Below are positions 6,344 through 13,904 of a DNA stretch of 13,904 nucleotides, in pieces. Source of the stretch: Microbacter sp049976245. GTDB taxonomy: Bacteria; Bacteroidota; Bacteroidia; Bacteroidales; Paludibacteraceae. The translations under genes were made by a program, and so were the position numbers. The stretch covers positions 1 through 13,904 of the forward strand of contig JBMFIQ010000050.1 of assembly GCA_049976245.1 (NCBI GenBank), written 5' to 3'. How positions within the stretch are numbered: the stretch's first letter is position 1; each line of letters starts with the position of its first letter. Below the pieces are notes generated by a model. The model was not told where the DNA came from. It did no database searches and worked only from the letters and a program-made list of their open reading frames with translations.

Positions 6344-6371
6344 AAAACAGTTTTTAATCATGTTCTGTTTT
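6344..6371 (-). terminator. Weak hairpin after tatD
   Basis: AAAACAG (6344-6350) and CTGTTTT (6365-6371) form a 7-bp AT-rich stem with a 14-base loop. On the minus strand T-rich sequence follows it, 27 bp after the tatD stop. It is only a plausible terminator. Confidence 0.35.
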
Positions 6372-6397
6372 AGGATGGGTTTCAATCTAAAAATGGT

Positions 6398-7180
6398 TCA
6401 GAATTCGATTTGGTTGAGACGAAAAAGGGTAGTGGCATTTTGGGTGGTGATTTCTTCGACGACCTTATCCGAAGTGTGATAAATTTCACATAACATTTTG
6501 ATAATGAATGGCAAAAAACTGCTTTCATTTCTTTTGCCACGATATGGAACAGGCGTAAGATAAGGAGCGTCGGTTTCCAAGACCAGTCGATTTAACGGAA
6601 CGTGTTTCAATGTTTCACTTAGTTGTGAATTTTTAAACGTAACAATGCCGTTAATGCCTAAATAGAAATGTTCAAAATTCAGGATGCGTTTGGCTTCGTC
6701 GAGGGTTCCTCCAAAGCTGTGAAAAACACCACTTAGTCCTTTTGAAGCATATTTTTCTACACAGTGGATGGTTTCCTCAAAAGCATTTCTCTGATGAATA
6801 ATGACCGGAAGTTGATCATCGACAGCCCATTGCAGTTGTTGTTCAAAAGCGGTGATTTGTTCGTTCAGATGGTCTTGACTCCAATATAAATCAATGCCTA
6901 TTTCACCGTATGCAACGAAAGGGATGTGGGCGGATTCCTGTTTGATCCATTCAAGTTCGGCCAAAAATTGATCATTGATAGCAGTGGGATGCAATCCGAC
7001 AGCCACATGAAACAGCTCCTGATCGACAGATTTTAAGGCGCACATTGGTTGAAATGTTTCGCGATCCACGTTGGGTAAAATGATTTGCTTTACGTGAGCC
7101 GCTTTGGCACGAGCAATGACTTCAAGCCGATCATTTTCAAATTCAGGCATATACAAATGAGCGTGCGTGTCAATCATCAT
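6398..7180 (-). CDS. tatD: TatD-family metal-dependent hydrolase
   Basis: This 260-residue TIM-barrel metallohydrolase belongs to the TatD family. Members act as Mg-dependent 3'-5' exonucleases on DNA or RNA, although D-aminoacyl-tRNA or general phosphodiesterase roles have also been proposed for homologues. The family metal ligands are visible: DTHAH at residues 4-8 (His6, His8), GEIGID with Glu93, IIHQRN with His129, FHSFGG with His154 and ETDAPYL with Asp204. RNES near 217-220 is also typical. Length is normal. Two ATG codons are adjacent (7180 and 7177), so the start could be one codon later. It follows guaA by about 80 bp on the same strand and may be cotranscribed with it. TatD is not a component of the Tat translocase despite its name. 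Confidence 0.93.
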   Translation of the reverse strand: MMIDTHAHLYMPEFENDRLEVIARAKAAHVKQIILPNVDRETFQPMCALKSVDQELFHVAVGLHPTAINDQFLAELEWIKQESAHIPFVAYGEIGIDLYWSQDHLNEQITAFEQQLQWAVDDQLPVIIHQRNAFEETIHCVEKYASKGLSGVFHSFGGTLDEAKRILNFEHFYLGINGIVTFKNSQLSETLKHVPLNRLVLETDAPYLTPVPYRGKRNESSFLPFIIKMLCEIYHTSDKVVEEITTQNATTLFRLNQIEF

Positions 7181-7263
7181 TTGTTGAACAGATTATAAGC
7201 TGTTGTAAACATGAATTTTATTTTTTTTGTGCTGGGAGCAGTTAATTTTTTTTGCCTGAAAAA

Positions 7264-8793
7264 TTATTCCCATTCAATCGTGGCGGGGGGTTTGGAACTG
7301 ATGTCATAGACAACCCGATTGACGCCACGAACCTTGTTGATGATGTCATTGGAGACCTTTGCCAGAAAATCATAGGGGAGATGAACCCAGTCGGCTGTCA
7401 TACCGTCAGTTGAATGAACGGCTCTCAGAGCAACGGTATTTTCATAGGTTCGTTCGTCACCCATGACTCCAACCGATTTGACGGGTAACAAAATGGCACC
7501 TGCTTGCCAAATGGAATCATAAAGTCCCTGTTCCAACAATGAATCAATGAAAATGGCATCAGCGTCCTGCAGCATTTGAACACGGTCGGCAGTGACTTCT
7601 CCCAAGATACGGACGCCTAATCCAGGACCCGGAAAGGGATGACGTCCGAGCAGTTTTGACGAAATGCCCAATTTTGCTCCCACGCGACGCACTTCATCTT
7701 TGAAAAGCAATCGCAAGGGTTCCACCACTTTGAGATGCATCTCTTTGGGAAGTCCTCCTACATTGTGATGCGATTTGATGGTTGCTGAAGGTCCTTTGAC
7801 CGACATGGATTCAATAACGTCAGGATAAATGGTGCCTTGTCCCAACCATTTCACATCCGATATTTTTCGGGCTTCTGCATTGAAGACTTCAATGAAATCA
7901 CGTCCAATGATTTTTCTTTTCTTTTCCGGATCGATCACTCCTTTCAGATCATTGAGAAATCGTTCGGAAGCATCAACACCAATAACATTGAGCTGCATGT
8001 TTTTATATTGTTCCAACACTTGTTGAAATTCGTTTTTGCGAAGCAGTCCGTTGTTGACAAATATGCAGGTTAAGTTGTTTCCAATGGCATGATGCAACAA
8101 AACTCCCGCAACGGTGGAATCGACTCCACCTGAAAGCCCTAATACCACTTTGTCGTTGCCCAGTTTAGTTTTGAGTTCGTTAATGGTAGTCTGAATGAAT
8201 GATTCGGGAGTCCAATCCTGCCGACATTGGCAAATGTTGATCACAAAATTTTTGAGTATTTGGCTTCCTTCAGTGGTATGGTACACTTCAGGATGGAACT
8301 GGATGCCGTACGTAGGTTCATTTTTAATTTTAAAGGCTGCATTTTTAACGGTGTCTGTCGATGCAATGCATTCAAAATGATCGGGGAGGCGAGTGATGGT
8401 ATCTCCGTGCGACATCCAAACTTGAGTGCGTTCGCTGATCCCTTCAAACAGAGGAGATGAAGCGAATCCGGTGTTCAACATAGCCCGACCGTATTCACGT
8501 GTTTCAGAAGCTTCCACACTGCCATGTTGGCTGTAACATAAAAATTGTGCTCCATAGCAAATGCCAAGGATCGGCAAACGGCCTTCAATATCGCTTAAAT
8601 CGGGAATTAATGCATTGGGTTGATGGACGGAATAGGGACTTCCGGAAAGAATGATCCCTTTGGTTGATTCGTCAATGGCCGGAAAATGATTATAAGGATG
8701 AATCTCGCAATAAACATTCATTTCGCGAATGCGACGTCCTATTAATTGGGTATATTGTGACCCAAAATCTAAAATAAGAATTTTATCAGTCAT
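7264..8793 (-). CDS. guaA: GMP synthase (glutamine-hydrolysing)
   Basis: GuaA converts XMP to GMP using ATP and ammonia released from glutamine. The N-terminal class I glutamine amidotransferase domain starts at ILDFGSQYTQLI, with the nucleophile Cys79 in GICYGAQ and His167/Glu169 in FHPEVYH. The ATP-pyrophosphatase domain begins with the P-loop LGLSGGVDST (SGGVDS at 221-226). The C-terminal dimerisation domain carries GRHPFPGPGLGVRILGE and ends in PPATIEWE, the usual GuaA terminus. I chose the ATG at 8793 (509 aa). The longer frame begins with a TTG at 8817 that lies inside the -7 box, and family members begin close to the MTDKILILDFG segment. It is transcribed divergently from fabI through a shared 150-bp region. 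Confidence 0.97.
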   Translation of the reverse strand: MTDKILILDFGSQYTQLIGRRIREMNVYCEIHPYNHFPAIDESTKGIILSGSPYSVHQPNALIPDLSDIEGRLPILGICYGAQFLCYSQHGSVEASETREYGRAMLNTGFASSPLFEGISERTQVWMSHGDTITRLPDHFECIASTDTVKNAAFKIKNEPTYGIQFHPEVYHTTEGSQILKNFVINICQCRQDWTPESFIQTTINELKTKLGNDKVVLGLSGGVDSTVAGVLLHHAIGNNLTCIFVNNGLLRKNEFQQVLEQYKNMQLNVIGVDASERFLNDLKGVIDPEKKRKIIGRDFIEVFNAEARKISDVKWLGQGTIYPDVIESMSVKGPSATIKSHHNVGGLPKEMHLKVVEPLRLLFKDEVRRVGAKLGISSKLLGRHPFPGPGLGVRILGEVTADRVQMLQDADAIFIDSLLEQGLYDSIWQAGAILLPVKSVGVMGDERTYENTVALRAVHSTDGMTADWVHLPYDFLAKVSNDIINKVRGVNRVVYDISSKPPATIEWE

Positions 8794-8807
8794 GCTGAAG
8801 GAAGGAT

Positions 8808-8841
8808 TTTGCTGCAAAGATACGTTTTTTTGTTAACTTTG
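8808..8841 (+). promoter_or_regulatory. Promoter of fabI (TTTG / TAACTTTG)
   Basis: TTTG at 8808-8811 and TAACTTTG at 8834-8841 are 22 bp apart, a good Bacteroidetes promoter. The start of transcription would be near 8848, giving a leader of about 95 nt. The -33 box lies at the predicted start point of the opposing guaA transcript. Confidence 0.65.
8815..8822 (-). promoter_or_regulatory. -7 box of guaA (TATCTTTG)
   Basis: On the minus strand TATCTTTG fits TAnnTTTG and would start the guaA mRNA near 8808, about 15 nt before the ATG at 8793. It is placed between the two boxes of the fabI promoter. No clear -33 TTTG was seen for this direction. Confidence 0.55.
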
Positions 8842-8943
8842 CATCGGCTTTGGTCTCACTTGTTTTGAAATAAACAGGCTTTGGATGAACGGTATGGCTG
8901 TGAGAGACAAAGTACGAATGAGTCAAAACTAAAATTTAAAAAT

Positions 8944-9804
8944 ATGGGAAATAACTTATTAGCCGGTAAACGCGGAATCATTTTCGGTGCCTTAAATGAG
9001 ATGTCCATTGCATGGAAGGTGGCAGAACGGGCAGTAGAAGAAGGAGCAATCATCACACTATCCAACACGGCATTGGCTGTTCGAATGGGAACTGTTTCGG
9101 AGTTGGGGAAAAAATTGAACGCTGAAATTATTCCCGCCGATGCAACCAAAGTGGAAGATCTGGAAATGGTCTTTGCTCAATCACAAGAAATCATGGGCGG
9201 AAAAATTGATTTTGTTTTGCATTCCATTGGCATGTCGCCCAACGTTCGCAAGAAAAGAGCTTATGACGATTTGGATTACAATTTATTGCAAACAACACTC
9301 GATATTTCGGCCATTTCGTTTCACAAAATGTTGCAGGTAGCCAAAAAAATGGATGCCATCAATGAGTATGGTTCGGTATTGGCTCTTTCGTATGTGGCTG
9401 CACAACGTACTTTGTTTGGTTACAATGACATGGCCGATGCCAAAGCCATGTTGGAATCCATTGCGCGTAGTTTTGGTTACATCTACGGACGTGAAAAAAA
9501 TGTTCGGGTCAATACCATTTCTCAATCGCCAACCATGACGACCGCCGGAAGTGGGATTAAAGGTTTTGACGGTCTGATGGATTTTGCCGATCGAATGTCG
9601 CCGCTGGGAAATGCCACTGCCGAAGAGTGTGCCAATTATTGCATTGTGATGTTTTCTGATTTAACACGTAAAGTGACCATGCAAAATTTGTATCACGACG
9701 GAGGCTTTTCATCCATGGGTATGAGTTTGAAAGCCATGACTCAATACAATAAAAGTTTTGAAAATGAGTTCAAAGATGAACATGGACACATTATTTACGG
9801 ATAA
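8944..9804 (+). CDS. fabI: Enoyl-[acyl-carrier-protein] reductase
   Basis: FabI catalyses the last, NAD(P)H-dependent reduction in each cycle of type II fatty-acid synthesis in the cytoplasm. The 286-residue protein is a short-chain dehydrogenase of the FabI type. The divergent nucleotide-binding loop IIFGALNEMSIAW is at about 12-24 and HSIGMSP at 93-99. The catalytic pair is Tyr160 and Lys167 (YNDMADAK), with Tyr150 upstream (SYVAAQR), matching the Y-(9)-Y-(6)-K arrangement of this family. The start ATG at 8944 follows an A-rich stretch. An in-frame extension back to TTG 8881 is rejected because its 21 residues do not resemble the family and fall in the leader. lspA follows after 25 bp, suggesting an operon for envelope functions. 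Confidence 0.95.
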   Translation: MGNNLLAGKRGIIFGALNEMSIAWKVAERAVEEGAIITLSNTALAVRMGTVSELGKKLNAEIIPADATKVEDLEMVFAQSQEIMGGKIDFVLHSIGMSPNVRKKRAYDDLDYNLLQTTLDISAISFHKMLQVAKKMDAINEYGSVLALSYVAAQRTLFGYNDMADAKAMLESIARSFGYIYGREKNVRVNTISQSPTMTTAGSGIKGFDGLMDFADRMSPLGNATAEECANYCIVMFSDLTRKVTMQNLYHDGGFSSMGMSLKAMTQYNKSFENEFKDEHGHIIYG

Positions 9805-9829
9805 ATCAATCATTTAACTTAGCAATTTC

Positions 9830-10462
9830 ATGTCATCTTTAGCTAAAAAATCCATTTTAACCGTTTTTCTTGTTCTTGTAGCTGATCAAAGTTTGAAATT
9901 TTTTGTCAAACTACATTTTCCTTTAGGATATGATTATCCCATCTTTCCTTGGTTTCACATCTACTTTATTGAAAATAACGGGATGGCTTTTGGCATGGAA
10001 TTGTTTGGTAAATTGTTTCTGAGTCTTTTTAGAATTGCGGCAGGCGCCTTTTTAATCTATTATTTAATCAAAATCATCAAACGTCACGATCCTGTTGGTT
10101 ATGTAGTAGCTATTTCACTCATTCTTGCAGGGGCCATCGGCAATTTATTGGACAGCGCATTTTATGGCTTGATCTTTTCGGACAGTGCGTCCGGCGTGGC
10201 AACGCTTTTCCCTATGGGTGGCGGATACGCTCCGTTATTTTATGGAAAAGTTGTTGATATGTTATATTTTCCGCTCATTCAAGGTCATTTTCCTCAATGG
10301 ATTCCATTTTGGGGCGGTGAAGAGTTCATTTTTTTTAGGCCTATTTTTAATATTGCCGACAGCGCCGTAACGGTAGGTGTGTTCATCATCCTTCTTTTTT
10401 ATCGTCGTTATTTGTCGGATAATAAAACCAATGCCGATCAAACAGCTTCTATGGTCAAATAA
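9830..10462 (+). CDS. lspA: Lipoprotein signal peptidase II
   Basis: LspA is the inner-membrane aspartyl protease that removes signal peptides from prolipoproteins after lipidation of the +1 cysteine. Four membrane segments can be placed at about 8-25, 62-82, 88-108 and 177-193. The two catalytic aspartates are Asp108 in GAIGNLLDS and Asp177 in FNIADSAVTVG, and the conserved ENNGMAFG motif is at 48-55. At 210 residues it is longer than the E. coli protein (164); the extra length is a loop of about 60 residues between the two catalytic motifs, a feature I associate with Bacteroidetes LspA. It is 25 bp after fabI, and the next gene downstream is itself a predicted lipoprotein, a substrate of this enzyme. 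Confidence 0.95.
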   Translation: MSSLAKKSILTVFLVLVADQSLKFFVKLHFPLGYDYPIFPWFHIYFIENNGMAFGMELFGKLFLSLFRIAAGAFLIYYLIKIIKRHDPVGYVVAISLILAGAIGNLLDSAFYGLIFSDSASGVATLFPMGGGYAPLFYGKVVDMLYFPLIQGHFPQWIPFWGGEEFIFFRPIFNIADSAVTVGVFIILLFYRRYLSDNKTNADQTASMVK

Positions 10463-10531
10463 TTCATGGTGTTATAATTCATTTGGCATTTGTCTTTGAA
10501 ATGGATTGGGGTGTTTTTTTTGATTAAAAAT

Positions 10532-10539
10532 TAAATTTG
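10532..10539 (+). promoter_or_regulatory. Possible -7 box for the lipoprotein gene (TAAATTTG)
   Basis: TAAATTTG fits TAnnTTTG, but no well-spaced -33 TTTG was found. If used, it would give a leader of roughly 170 nt that includes repeat copy C. Confidence 0.3.
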
Positions 10540-10560
10540 AAACAAACCTAAAAAAACCTC

Positions 10561-10606
10561 ATTAAGAAATGACTTTTTCATGAGTTCATACGTTCTTTGT
10601 GTTAAA
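10561..10606 (+). repeat. Structured intergenic repeat, diverged copy C
   Basis: This stretch shares with copies A and B the ordered blocks TTAAG, ATGACT, AGTT/ATT, CATAC and GTGTTAAA, with similar spacing. An A-rich AATAGACAC-like tail follows, comparable to AAATAGACG after copy A. ATGA (10569-10572) can pair with TCAT (10587-10590) at the position of the GTATG/CATAC stem of A and B. The outer stem is not evident. It lies about 110 bp before the lipoprotein start codon. Confidence 0.45.
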
Positions 10607-10718
10607 ATAAAAATAGACACATGAAATGAGCAGAAACATGAAACATTGAGATTCACCAAAAACGACGAAAATGTAACATGCGAATTTCATACGACCTTTA
10701 AAAATCAATTATTTACGA

Positions 10719-11558
10719 ATGAAACATCTTTTTTTCATTATGGCATGGCTGTTGTTGATTGTCGGCTGCAGTGAACAACCTCGAGGCGTCATGTCCGAAA
10801 ATAAGATGGCGGATGTTATGTACGATTTGACGCTGGCTAATAATTGTCTAATGACAAAAGGATATTTGGGCTCGAATGACAGCGTGAAAAAGAAAAATTT
10901 TGAATACGTTTTGTTAAAACATCACATTACGCCTGCTGAATTTGATTCTTCAGCGGCATGGTACAGTCGTCATTCTGTGCGGTACGAAGAAGTGTATGGT
11001 TTGGTAATTGCCAAACTCGATCATCTTCAAAAAGAACTGAATGCAGGAAAATTCAAAGATAAAGTGCCGGTTCGTACAAAAAATGACACCATCAGCCTTT
11101 GGATATTGCCGACCGATTATCATTTCCCTCCATCCAACAAGCCGTTGGTTAAAAACCAGCCACGTGATAAGATTTATTTTCGATTCGAAGGCAGTCAGTT
11201 GGGATTGGGCGATAAGTTGTTCATGACTTTTCTCTTGAAAATTGATCCTTCCGATCGTGCCACGAAACAACACATGTGGATCAAAGTACATTATTTTCCC
11301 GATCAGGTGGACAGTTTAGTGTCATATACAAAAAATGACGGAAAATGGCGAAAATATACGCTTACATTTCCATTGTCTTCAACAAAAAAAGTCAAGTTTG
11401 TAGAAGGTGCGTTGCTCGATTACGACAAAGCAAAAGGAAAACAACATGCATCGGTTGATCAAATTCGATTGGTACACATATCGTATCCCCCTCCGCCTCC
11501 GAAAGCTCCACAACAAAAAAACAAGAAGAAATTCGGTCATTGGTATTGGCCTTTTTAA
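10719..11558 (+). CDS. DUF4296-type lipoprotein
   Basis: This 279-residue protein starts with a short signal peptide (MKHLFFIMAWLLLIVGC). Its lipobox LIVG-Cys17 predicts lipidation and cleavage by LspA, so it should be an envelope lipoprotein. The first third, about residues 25-110 (MADVMYDLTLANNC, then a helical stretch ending KLDHLQKELN), matches the pattern of DUF4296 proteins, which in Bacteroidetes commonly lie directly after lspA. Residues about 130-255 look like a beta-rich domain I cannot name. The C-terminus carries a PPPPP run, a Lys-rich patch and a final aromatic GHWYWPF. No catalytic motif is visible and no function is assigned. A 256-bp gap with repeat copy C separates it from lspA, so it may have its own promoter. 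Confidence 0.8.
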   Translation: MKHLFFIMAWLLLIVGCSEQPRGVMSENKMADVMYDLTLANNCLMTKGYLGSNDSVKKKNFEYVLLKHHITPAEFDSSAAWYSRHSVRYEEVYGLVIAKLDHLQKELNAGKFKDKVPVRTKNDTISLWILPTDYHFPPSNKPLVKNQPRDKIYFRFEGSQLGLGDKLFMTFLLKIDPSDRATKQHMWIKVHYFPDQVDSLVSYTKNDGKWRKYTLTFPLSSTKKVKFVEGALLDYDKAKGKQHASVDQIRLVHISYPPPPPKAPQQKNKKKFGHWYWPF

Positions 11559-11787
11559 AAGTTCGTGGGGATGATGTCAACGTTTAAATTGTTTACAATA
11601 AAGTATTGAATGAGTTTTTTTGATCTTTGCGAAGTTAGTTTGTTCATTTAATCATTGCTTTAATGGGCGCAATATTTGTTCATGGTCATCTACGGCAAAT
11701 CCTTACAAACAAGATTCCAATATTCGCTTTAAATTATTGATTTCAATTGTTTTATATTTTTGAGTTGCCAATTTTAATGATTTCAAA

Positions 11788-12768
11788 ATGAGTTCTGTAT
11801 TGTATCCTTTAAAATTCAAACCAATTTTTCAATCTCGCATTTGGGGAGGCGATCGTCTTCGAACATTAGGCAAGCAATTGCCTGACAATGAGCATATTGG
11901 TGAAAGTTGGGAGCTGTCGGGTGTGCCCGGCAATGAATCGGTGGTGATGAACGGTTTTTTGACCGATAACAGTTTGTCGGAAATCATTGAAGTGTACATG
12001 GATGAAATGGTAGGAAAGAAAATTTATGATCAATTTGGCACTCAGTTTCCACTGCTAATCAAATTCATTGATGCCGAAGATGATCTTTCCATACAGGTCC
12101 ATCCCAACGATCAATTGGCTATGGAACGGCATCAATCGTACGGCAAAACGGAAATGTGGTATGTGATCGATGGCTCACCGGAGGCTTCCTTGATTTCAGG
12201 TTTTATTCCCAATGTTGATAAAACGATGTATTTGAATCATTTACAAAACGGAACTTTGGATGCCATTATGCAACGTTTTCAGGTCAGCAAAGGGGATGTC
12301 TTTTTCATTCCTGCCGGTCGCGTGCATGCCATCGGCAAAGGATGTTTAATTGCCGAAATTCAGCAAACGTCTGACATCACCTACCGTCTTTTTGACTATA
12401 ACCGCAAAGACAATCAGGGCAAATTGAGGGAACTGCACACGGATTTGGCTTTAGATGCCATTGATTTTCAATATGTTTCTGATGCTAAATATCATCCAAA
12501 CGTGGTGCCTGATCTGCCTGTCGAAATCGTTTCGTGTCCTTATTTCACAACCAATCTGATTCATTTGCAAAAAACACTGGAGCGTGATTATTACAGGCTC
12601 GATTCGTTTGTTATTTTTATTTGCCTGAATGGATCATTTATCATTGAAACCAACGGCAATGAAACATGGGTGACAAAAGGAGAAACGGTATTGCTGCCTG
12701 CACTTTTGTCCGACGTGCGATTAAAACCACAGCCAAAGGCAGAGTTGCTGGAGATTTATGTGAAATGA
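11788..12768 (+). CDS. manA: Class I mannose-6-phosphate isomerase
   Basis: This zinc-dependent cupin enzyme should interconvert fructose 6-phosphate and mannose 6-phosphate, linking glycolysis to GDP-mannose and surface glycan synthesis. The four expected metal ligands are visible: Gln103 and His105 in SIQVHPND, Glu122 in GKTEMWYVI and His180 in PAGRVHAIG. Arg200 in TYRLFDYNR is the usual catalytic arginine. N-terminal YPLKFKPIFQSRIWGG and GESWELSG are also typical of the short bacterial type. At 326 residues it is complete; the short form lacks the extra domain of the larger E. coli/eukaryotic enzymes. The gene has its own 229-bp upstream region, which contains a near-match -7 box (GATCTTTG, 11622-11629) and nothing else I can name. 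Confidence 0.92.
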   Translation: MSSVLYPLKFKPIFQSRIWGGDRLRTLGKQLPDNEHIGESWELSGVPGNESVVMNGFLTDNSLSEIIEVYMDEMVGKKIYDQFGTQFPLLIKFIDAEDDLSIQVHPNDQLAMERHQSYGKTEMWYVIDGSPEASLISGFIPNVDKTMYLNHLQNGTLDAIMQRFQVSKGDVFFIPAGRVHAIGKGCLIAEIQQTSDITYRLFDYNRKDNQGKLRELHTDLALDAIDFQYVSDAKYHPNVVPDLPVEIVSCPYFTTNLIHLQKTLERDYYRLDSFVIFICLNGSFIIETNGNETWVTKGETVLLPALLSDVRLKPQPKAELLEIYVK

Positions 12769-12854
12769 GGTAACTTTCATTGCTTTTTGTCGATTTATTT
12801 TTAAAGATTCAGATGCATTGTCATTTGACGTTTTTCCTCCGATAATTCAATTTC

Positions 12855-13817
12855 ATGAAGGATAAGGCTGTTAATAACAGAACCATTTTACTTGACGCCG
12901 AAGAATCGGAAATGTTGAGAAAATCATTGTTTTTTTTGTCCAATGACGCAATATCCCATGCATTCTCGGATATCAGCAACAAAATTGTTTGTGGAGATGC
13001 GCTGACTGCGTTGTCAAAATTTCCGAGATCCTTTGCCGATCTGATCATCGTTGATCCACCCTATAATTTAACAAAACAATTTGGAAATCATCGTTTTGTG
13101 AAAACATCCTTCGAAACGTATGTGGCTTATTTAAAAAGTTGGTTTCCTGCTGTGGTTTCCTGTTTGAAACCAAGTGGCTCCATTTATGTGTGCGGTGATT
13201 GGCAATCGACGGCTGCCATTCAATTGGTAATGAGCGAATATGTGACCATCCTGAATCGAATTACTTGGCAACGCGAAAAAGGACGAGGTGCCAGGTCAAA
13301 TTGGAAAAACGGCATGGAGGACATCTGGTTTGGCGTGAAAGATCCCAAACATTATTGTTTCAATGTGGATGCGGTTAAAGTGAAGCGTCAGGTGATGGCG
13401 CCCTATAAGCAAGATGGGCGACCGAAAGATTGGTTTTCGTCGGAAGAAGGAAATTTCAGGCTGACTTATCCGTCCAATTTTTGGGATGACATAACCATTC
13501 CTTATTGGTCAATGCCCGAAAATACAGTTCATCCCACACAAAAATCGGAAAAATTGATGGCAAAACTTATTTTGGCCAGTTCCAACGAGGGCGATCTGGT
13601 TTTTGATCCATTTCTTGGGTCAGGAACGACTGCCGTGGTGGCAAAGAAACTGAATCGTCAATTCTGCGGCATTGAAATCAATGAAACTTATGCCTGTTTA
13701 GCGCAAAAACGTTTGCAAATGGCCGACGAAAACAAACAAATTCAAGGTTTTAGCGATGGCATTTTTTGGGAACGGAATACATTGAAATTTCAAAAAAAGC
13801 AGACCAAAAAACGTTGA
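12855..13817 (+). CDS. Beta-type DNA methyltransferase (N6-adenine or N4-cytosine)
   Basis: This 320-residue protein is a site-specific DNA methyltransferase of the DPPY class. Motif IV, VDPPYNLT, is at residues 66-73 and comes before motif I, FDPFLGSGTTA (250-260), which is followed by GIEIN (272-276). This order is that of the beta group. HPTQK (226-230) precedes the S-adenosylmethionine-binding region, as in YhdJ- and RsrI-like enzymes. DPPY favours N6-adenine as product, though N4-cytosine cannot be excluded. NRITWQREKGRGARSNWKNG (134-153) is probably in the target-recognition part. The first about 42 residues are an extension without motifs. No restriction endonuclease gene is seen on either side within the window, so it appears orphan; the recognition sequence cannot be read from the protein. 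The gene follows manA by 86 bp. Confidence 0.88.
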   Translation: MKDKAVNNRTILLDAEESEMLRKSLFFLSNDAISHAFSDISNKIVCGDALTALSKFPRSFADLIIVDPPYNLTKQFGNHRFVKTSFETYVAYLKSWFPAVVSCLKPSGSIYVCGDWQSTAAIQLVMSEYVTILNRITWQREKGRGARSNWKNGMEDIWFGVKDPKHYCFNVDAVKVKRQVMAPYKQDGRPKDWFSSEEGNFRLTYPSNFWDDITIPYWSMPENTVHPTQKSEKLMAKLILASSNEGDLVFDPFLGSGTTAVVAKKLNRQFCGIEINETYACLAQKRLQMADENKQIQGFSDGIFWERNTLKFQKKQTKKR

Positions 13818-13858
13818 ATGATTTATTCTTTCATACGTAAATAATCTGTTAATATATA

Positions 13859-13879
13859 GGCAAAATGCCATGTTTTTTT
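13859..13879 (+). terminator. Weak terminator-like hairpin after the methyltransferase
   Basis: GGCA (13859-13862) pairs with TGCC (13866-13869) around a 3-base loop, followed by ATGTTTTTTT. The stem is only 4 bp, so this is tentative. Confidence 0.3.
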
Positions 13880-13904
13880 GTTAAATACAGCTTTATCAAT
13901 AGAA

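Noticed and set aside
7181..7263. GCTGGGAGC hairpin between guaA and tatD as a terminator
   Set aside because: The stem is only 3 bp and on the relevant minus strand it is followed by A residues, not T residues.
8794..8817. TTG-initiated extension of GuaA
   Set aside because: The TTG overlaps the -7 box and would precede the predicted transcription start. The ATG at 8793 gives the standard N-terminus.
8881..8943. TTG-initiated N-terminal extension of FabI
   Set aside because: The extra 21 residues do not resemble the family, the segment belongs to the predicted leader, and the ATG at 8944 gives a normal FabI N-terminus.
8856..9149. 97-codon minus-strand open frame opposite the fabI start
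   Set aside because: It overlaps the fabI leader and coding region, has no motif, and is best explained as a shadow of fabI.
10950..11291. 113-codon minus-strand open frame opposite the lipoprotein gene
   Set aside because: It is fully antisense to a gene with a signal peptide and lipobox, and its protein shows no recognisable motif, so it is a frame shadow.

Overview
The window looks like chromosomal DNA from a Bacteroidota bacterium, most likely Bacteroidales. The DNA is AT-rich. Start codons are preceded by A-rich stretches rather than clear Shine-Dalgarno sites. Boxes of the form TAnnTTTG, the known Bacteroidetes -7 element, recur upstream of genes. The lspA gene is followed by a DUF4296-type lipoprotein gene, a pairing I recall from this phylum. 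No genus can be named from the sequence alone.

Layout: (1) 59-1656 is an IS4-type insertion sequence with one intact DDE transposase. It has repeated end motifs, its own promoter, and a hairpin covering the transposase start codon. (2) 1657-1937 holds a strong intrinsic terminator that may end a small RNA. (3) 1938-3923 carries an orphan sensor histidine kinase and dapB (lysine/diaminopimelate synthesis). (4) 3924-4630 is a complex intergenic region with tRNA-Arg(ACG), its terminator, short repeats, a possible relic IS21-type end, and two copies of a roughly 70-nt structured repeat. (5) cinA follows. (6) On the minus strand lie guaA (GMP synthesis), tatD and tRNA-Ser(GGA). (7) On the plus strand, divergent from guaA, come fabI (fatty-acid elongation), lspA (lipoprotein signal peptidase) and a DUF4296-like lipoprotein. 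A third, diverged copy of the repeat lies in the lipoprotein's leader. (8) A class I mannose-6-phosphate isomerase and a beta-type DNA methyltransferase without a visible restriction partner close the window.

Most protein genes are ordinary housekeeping genes. The less expected content is between them: the dispersed structured repeat (3922-3990, 4546-4615, 10561-10606), the IS anti-read-through hairpin with a well-formed host-type promoter, the 23-bp-phased motifs at the IS ends, the candidate small RNA at 1724-1800, and the interlocked divergent promoters between guaA and fabI. I saw no CRISPR array, toxin-antitoxin pair, prophage or multi-gene defence cluster.
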